A stretch of 8,034 nucleotides of DNA from an uncultured Coriobacteriia bacterium. GTDB taxonomy: Bacteria > Actinomycetota > Coriobacteriia > Coriobacteriales > QAMH01. Within the stretch, counting starts at the first letter, position 1; the number at the start of each line of letters is the position of its first letter. A program made the position numbers and the translations under genes. This document shows, one piece after another, positions 6,317-8,034 of the stretch. The notes below the pieces were generated by a model. That model saw nothing but the letters and a program-made list of their open reading frames with translations, was not told the DNA's origin and ran no database searches. The DNA is taken from positions 1 through 8,034 of the forward strand of contig CASDTD010000092.1 of NCBI GenBank assembly GCA_949283445.1. The letters run 5' to 3'.

Positions 6317-7203
6317 TCGTGGAACTGTTCGGGTATTCTGTGTGGAGCTTCGTCGGCATGATCGCCTTTCTCGTGCTCGCTCCCGTCATCGGCTGCTTTC
6401 TGGCGGGTCTGGACCGCAAGCTGTCGGCGCACATGCAAGGGCGTATTGGCCCGAAGCTGCTGCAGCCGTACTGGGATTTCCGTAAGCTGCTTTCCAAGGA
6501 AGCCGCGACCGTCAACGGGGCGCAAGACCTCTATGTCTGGCTCTACCTCATCTTCATCATCGTGGCGGGTATGGTGTTTTTCGCAGGCGCGAACTTCCTG
6601 CTCTGCGTGTTCGTCTTGACCCTGGGCTCGCTGTTTCTCATCTTGGCGGGCTACGCGTCGCGCTCGCCGTACGCGGAACTCGGCGCGCAGCGCGAGATCA
6701 TCCAGGTCATGTCCTACGAGCCCATGGTGCTTCTGGTCGCCATCGGCATGTACCTCACCTGCGGCACCTTCGAGGTGCACGAGGTGATCAACGCGGAGCT
6801 TCCGCTCGTGCGTTACGCCCCGCTCATCTTCGCCGGTTTTCTGTACGTGCTCACCATCAAGCTGCGCAAGTCCCCGTTCGACATCTCCATGGCGCAGCAC
6901 GCGCATCAAGAGCTCGTGCGCGGCATTGTCACCGAGTTCTCGGGCAAGACGCTTGCTCTGGTCGAGCTGTCTCACTGGTACGAGAACGTGCTGTTCTTGG
7001 GCTGGGTCGGCATGTTCGCGCTGTGGGCGGGCGGCTGGGTTGCCGTGCTCGTCGCCGTCATCGTCGCTTTGGCGGTGTGGTTTCTCGAGCTGGTCATCGA
7101 CAACAACTTCGCCCGTGTCCGCTGGCAGACGATGCTCAAGAGCGCCTGGCTGGTCGCCTTGGTGTGCGGTGCCGTCAATATCGTCTACCTGATGTTTATC
7201 TAA
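6313..7203 (+). CDS. Ech/Hyf-type hydrogenase membrane anchor subunit (NuoH/EchB family)
   Basis: Membrane subunit that docks the soluble hydrogenase arm and passes the redox-driven change into the ion channels, homologous to NuoH, HyfC/HycD and EchB. It has about eight membrane helices in 296 residues, the usual size. Family motifs: DRKLSAHMQGRIGPKLLQPY (34-53) in the first cytoplasmic loop, AQREIIQVMSYEPM (125-138), and SPFDIS followed by HQEL and EFSG (187-211) in the acidic loop that faces the small subunit. The GTG at 6313 overlaps the upstream stop (GTGA), with GGAGG at 6304-6308 in front. A second GTG at 6319 is equally plausible and would shorten the protein by two residues. It carries no quinone-enzyme partner genes here, so I read it as hydrogenase and not complex I. 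Confidence 0.9.
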   Translation: MIVELFGYSVWSFVGMIAFLVLAPVIGCFLAGLDRKLSAHMQGRIGPKLLQPYWDFRKLLSKEAATVNGAQDLYVWLYLIFIIVAGMVFFAGANFLLCVFVLTLGSLFLILAGYASRSPYAELGAQREIIQVMSYEPMVLLVAIGMYLTCGTFEVHEVINAELPLVRYAPLIFAGFLYVLTIKLRKSPFDISMAQHAHQELVRGIVTEFSGKTLALVELSHWYENVLFLGWVGMFALWAGGWVAVLVAVIVALAVWFLELVIDNNFARVRWQTMLKSAWLVALVCGAVNIVYLMFI

Positions 7204-7209
7204 GGAGGT
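7202..7209 (+). promoter_or_regulatory. Consensus ribosome binding site overlapping the upstream stop
   Basis: AAGGAGGT is a full anti-16S match. It begins within the TAA stop of the anchor gene and stands six bases before the TTG at 7216. This makes the TTG start secure; the next in-frame ATG would remove the cluster-binding cysteines. Confidence 0.8.
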
Positions 7210-7215
7210 CAGCTC

Positions 7216-7779
7216 TTGTCGTATCTGAGCAAATCACCTTGGGTCATCCATTACGATGGGTCCAGCTGCAACGGCTGTGACATCGAGGTGCTCGCCGCGC
7301 TGACGCCGCTGTACGACGCGGAGCGTTTCGGCGTCGTGAACACGGGCAATCCCAAGCACGCCGACATCTTCGTGGTCACGGGGACGGTCAACGAGCAGAA
7401 CATCTCTGTAGTCAAGGAAATATACGAGCAGATGCTCGAACCGAAGGTCGTGGTGGCCTGCGGCGCCTGCGCTTGCGGCGGCGGCGTGTTCCACGATTGC
7501 TATAACGTCATCGGCGGCGTGGATGCCGCCATCCCGGTGGATGCCTACGTGCCCGGCTGCGCCGTCAAGCCCGAGGCCATCATCGACGCTGTCGTCGCCG
7601 GGGTGGGCATTCTCGAAGAGAAGGCCAAGAACATGAAGGCGAACTCCGCGGCAAAGCGCGCCGACGGCGCAAGCCCCGCAACGGGTGCGCACGCGGCGTG
7701 TGCACAGGTCGACGATGTGCCTGGCGCTCATGGCGCGGGCGTTGCCGACGACGGCCAGGAGGAGGCGAGCAAGCAGTGA
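7216..7779 (+). CDS. [NiFe] hydrogenase small subunit, group 4 (NuoB/EchC family)
   Basis: Electron-transfer subunit that holds the proximal [4Fe-4S] cluster next to the active site in the large subunit. The cluster ligands are visible: Cys18 and Cys21 in SSCNGCDIEV, Cys85 in CGACACGGGVF, and Cys115 in VPGCAVKP. Cys82, Cys87 and Cys95 are extra. The CNGC pair is the hydrogenase form and differs from the adjacent cysteines of complex I NuoB, which supports a hydrogenase. GGVDAAIPVDAYVPGC (100-115) is the family's conserved C-terminal block. The catalytic fold ends near residue 140; residues about 141-187 are an Ala/Gly/Asp-rich tail with no recognisable motif, beyond the usual length of EchC. 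The TTG start follows a consensus ribosome site, 12 bases after the anchor gene. The stop overlaps the next start by four bases (GTGA). Confidence 0.92.
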   Translation: MSYLSKSPWVIHYDGSSCNGCDIEVLAALTPLYDAERFGVVNTGNPKHADIFVVTGTVNEQNISVVKEIYEQMLEPKVVVACGACACGGGVFHDCYNVIGGVDAAIPVDAYVPGCAVKPEAIIDAVVAGVGILEEKAKNMKANSAAKRADGASPATGAHAACAQVDDVPGAHGAGVADDGQEEASKQ

Positions 7780-8034
7780 AACGGTATCAGCAGCCGACAT
7801 TCGAGCCGGCACGTGTCGGCGATGTTCGCTCCTTTGCAGAAGCGTTCAAACGTCAGGGGTACATGTTCGTTAACATCAGCGCTACGACCTGCGCCGATCA
7901 CTGCGATGTCCTCTACGTCTTCCGCGCTTCGGAAGGCGCAGGCGAGCTTGTTGGCAAGACGGTGAGCGTGAGACCCGGCGAGCAAGTTAGCTCGATTACG
8001 GAATTCTACCCGGCCGCGTTCGTCTTCGAAAACG
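7776..8034 (+). CDS. Ech-type hydrogenase NuoC/EchD-like subunit, 3' partial
   Basis: Soluble subunit of the peripheral arm, equivalent to EchD/CooU or the NuoC-like part of HyfG. It supports assembly of the large subunit and carries no metal ligand. Only the first 86 residues are in the window. The N-terminal half is variable; the diagnostic part is VSSITEFYPAAFVFEN (71-86), matching the SIT-x-x-(Y/F)P-A-A motif that is followed by E-(N/R)-E in NuoC-type proteins. The GTG at 7776 overlaps the stop of the small subunit (GTGA) and has AGGAGGAGG at 7757-7765, ten bases upstream. The frame is open to the last base. In Ech operons the large catalytic subunit (EchE) and the ferredoxin-type subunit (EchF) come next; in Hyf-type systems the frame would instead continue into a fused large subunit. 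The window does not settle which. Confidence 0.8.
   Translation, partial: MKRYQQPTFEPARVGDVRSFAEAFKRQGYMFVNISATTCADHCDVLYVFRASEGAGELVGKTVSVRPGEQVSSITEFYPAAFVFEN

Noticed and set aside
4130..7779. Respiratory complex I (nuo) operon
   Set aside because: The order antiporter-H-B-C is not that of nuo operons, and the small subunit has the CNGC motif of hydrogenases in place of the adjacent cysteines of NuoB.

Overview
The window is about 8 kb of GC-rich bacterial DNA, tightly packed, with every recognisable gene on the + strand. High GC, frequent GTG and TTG starts, and the gene set (DHA2-type exporter with CBS domains, a miniature ferredoxin:thioredoxin reductase catalytic protein, an Ech-type membrane hydrogenase) suggest an anaerobic actinobacterium, most likely of class Coriobacteriia (Eggerthellaceae-like). 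That placement is inference from protein style. No rRNA or marker gene is present to prove it.

Left part (1-3053). The window opens inside a major facilitator superfamily exporter whose C-terminus carries a pair of CBS domains. It is followed by a very strong intrinsic terminator-type hairpin (1660-1713). Only 23 bases after its U-tract begins a homocysteine S-methyltransferase gene. That protein has the full zinc-dependent homocysteine domain plus a C-terminal piece that reads like half of the pterin-binding barrel of MetH.

Middle part (3054-4129). A short gene pair follows: a 65-residue six-cysteine protein of the ferredoxin:thioredoxin reductase catalytic family, and trmL, a tRNA wobble 2'-O-methyltransferase. 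A candidate promoter with an overlapping inverted repeat precedes the pair. A 251-base non-coding region then separates it from the hydrogenase genes. It holds two inverted repeats and a TATAGT box, and is the likely control region of the next operon.

Right part (4130-8034, running off the end). Four genes overlap or nearly abut in the order antiporter-like subunit (NuoL/EchA type), NuoH/EchB-type membrane anchor, NuoB/EchC-type small subunit with its [4Fe-4S] cysteines, and NuoC/EchD-type subunit (cut by the window end). This is the gene order of Ech-type energy-converting [NiFe] hydrogenases (group 4), which couple ferredoxin oxidation and H2 evolution, or the reverse, to ion movement across the membrane. 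The catalytic large subunit and the ferredoxin-like subunit should lie just downstream, so the hydrogenase assignment rests on four accessory and electron-transfer subunits. All four genes begin with GTG or TTG.

I did not find a wholly new system. The points most worth a second look are the exporter-CBS fusion, the half-barrel on the methyltransferase, the compressed reductase protein, the tyrosine-rich tail on the antiporter subunit, and the palindromes upstream of the hydrogenase operon.
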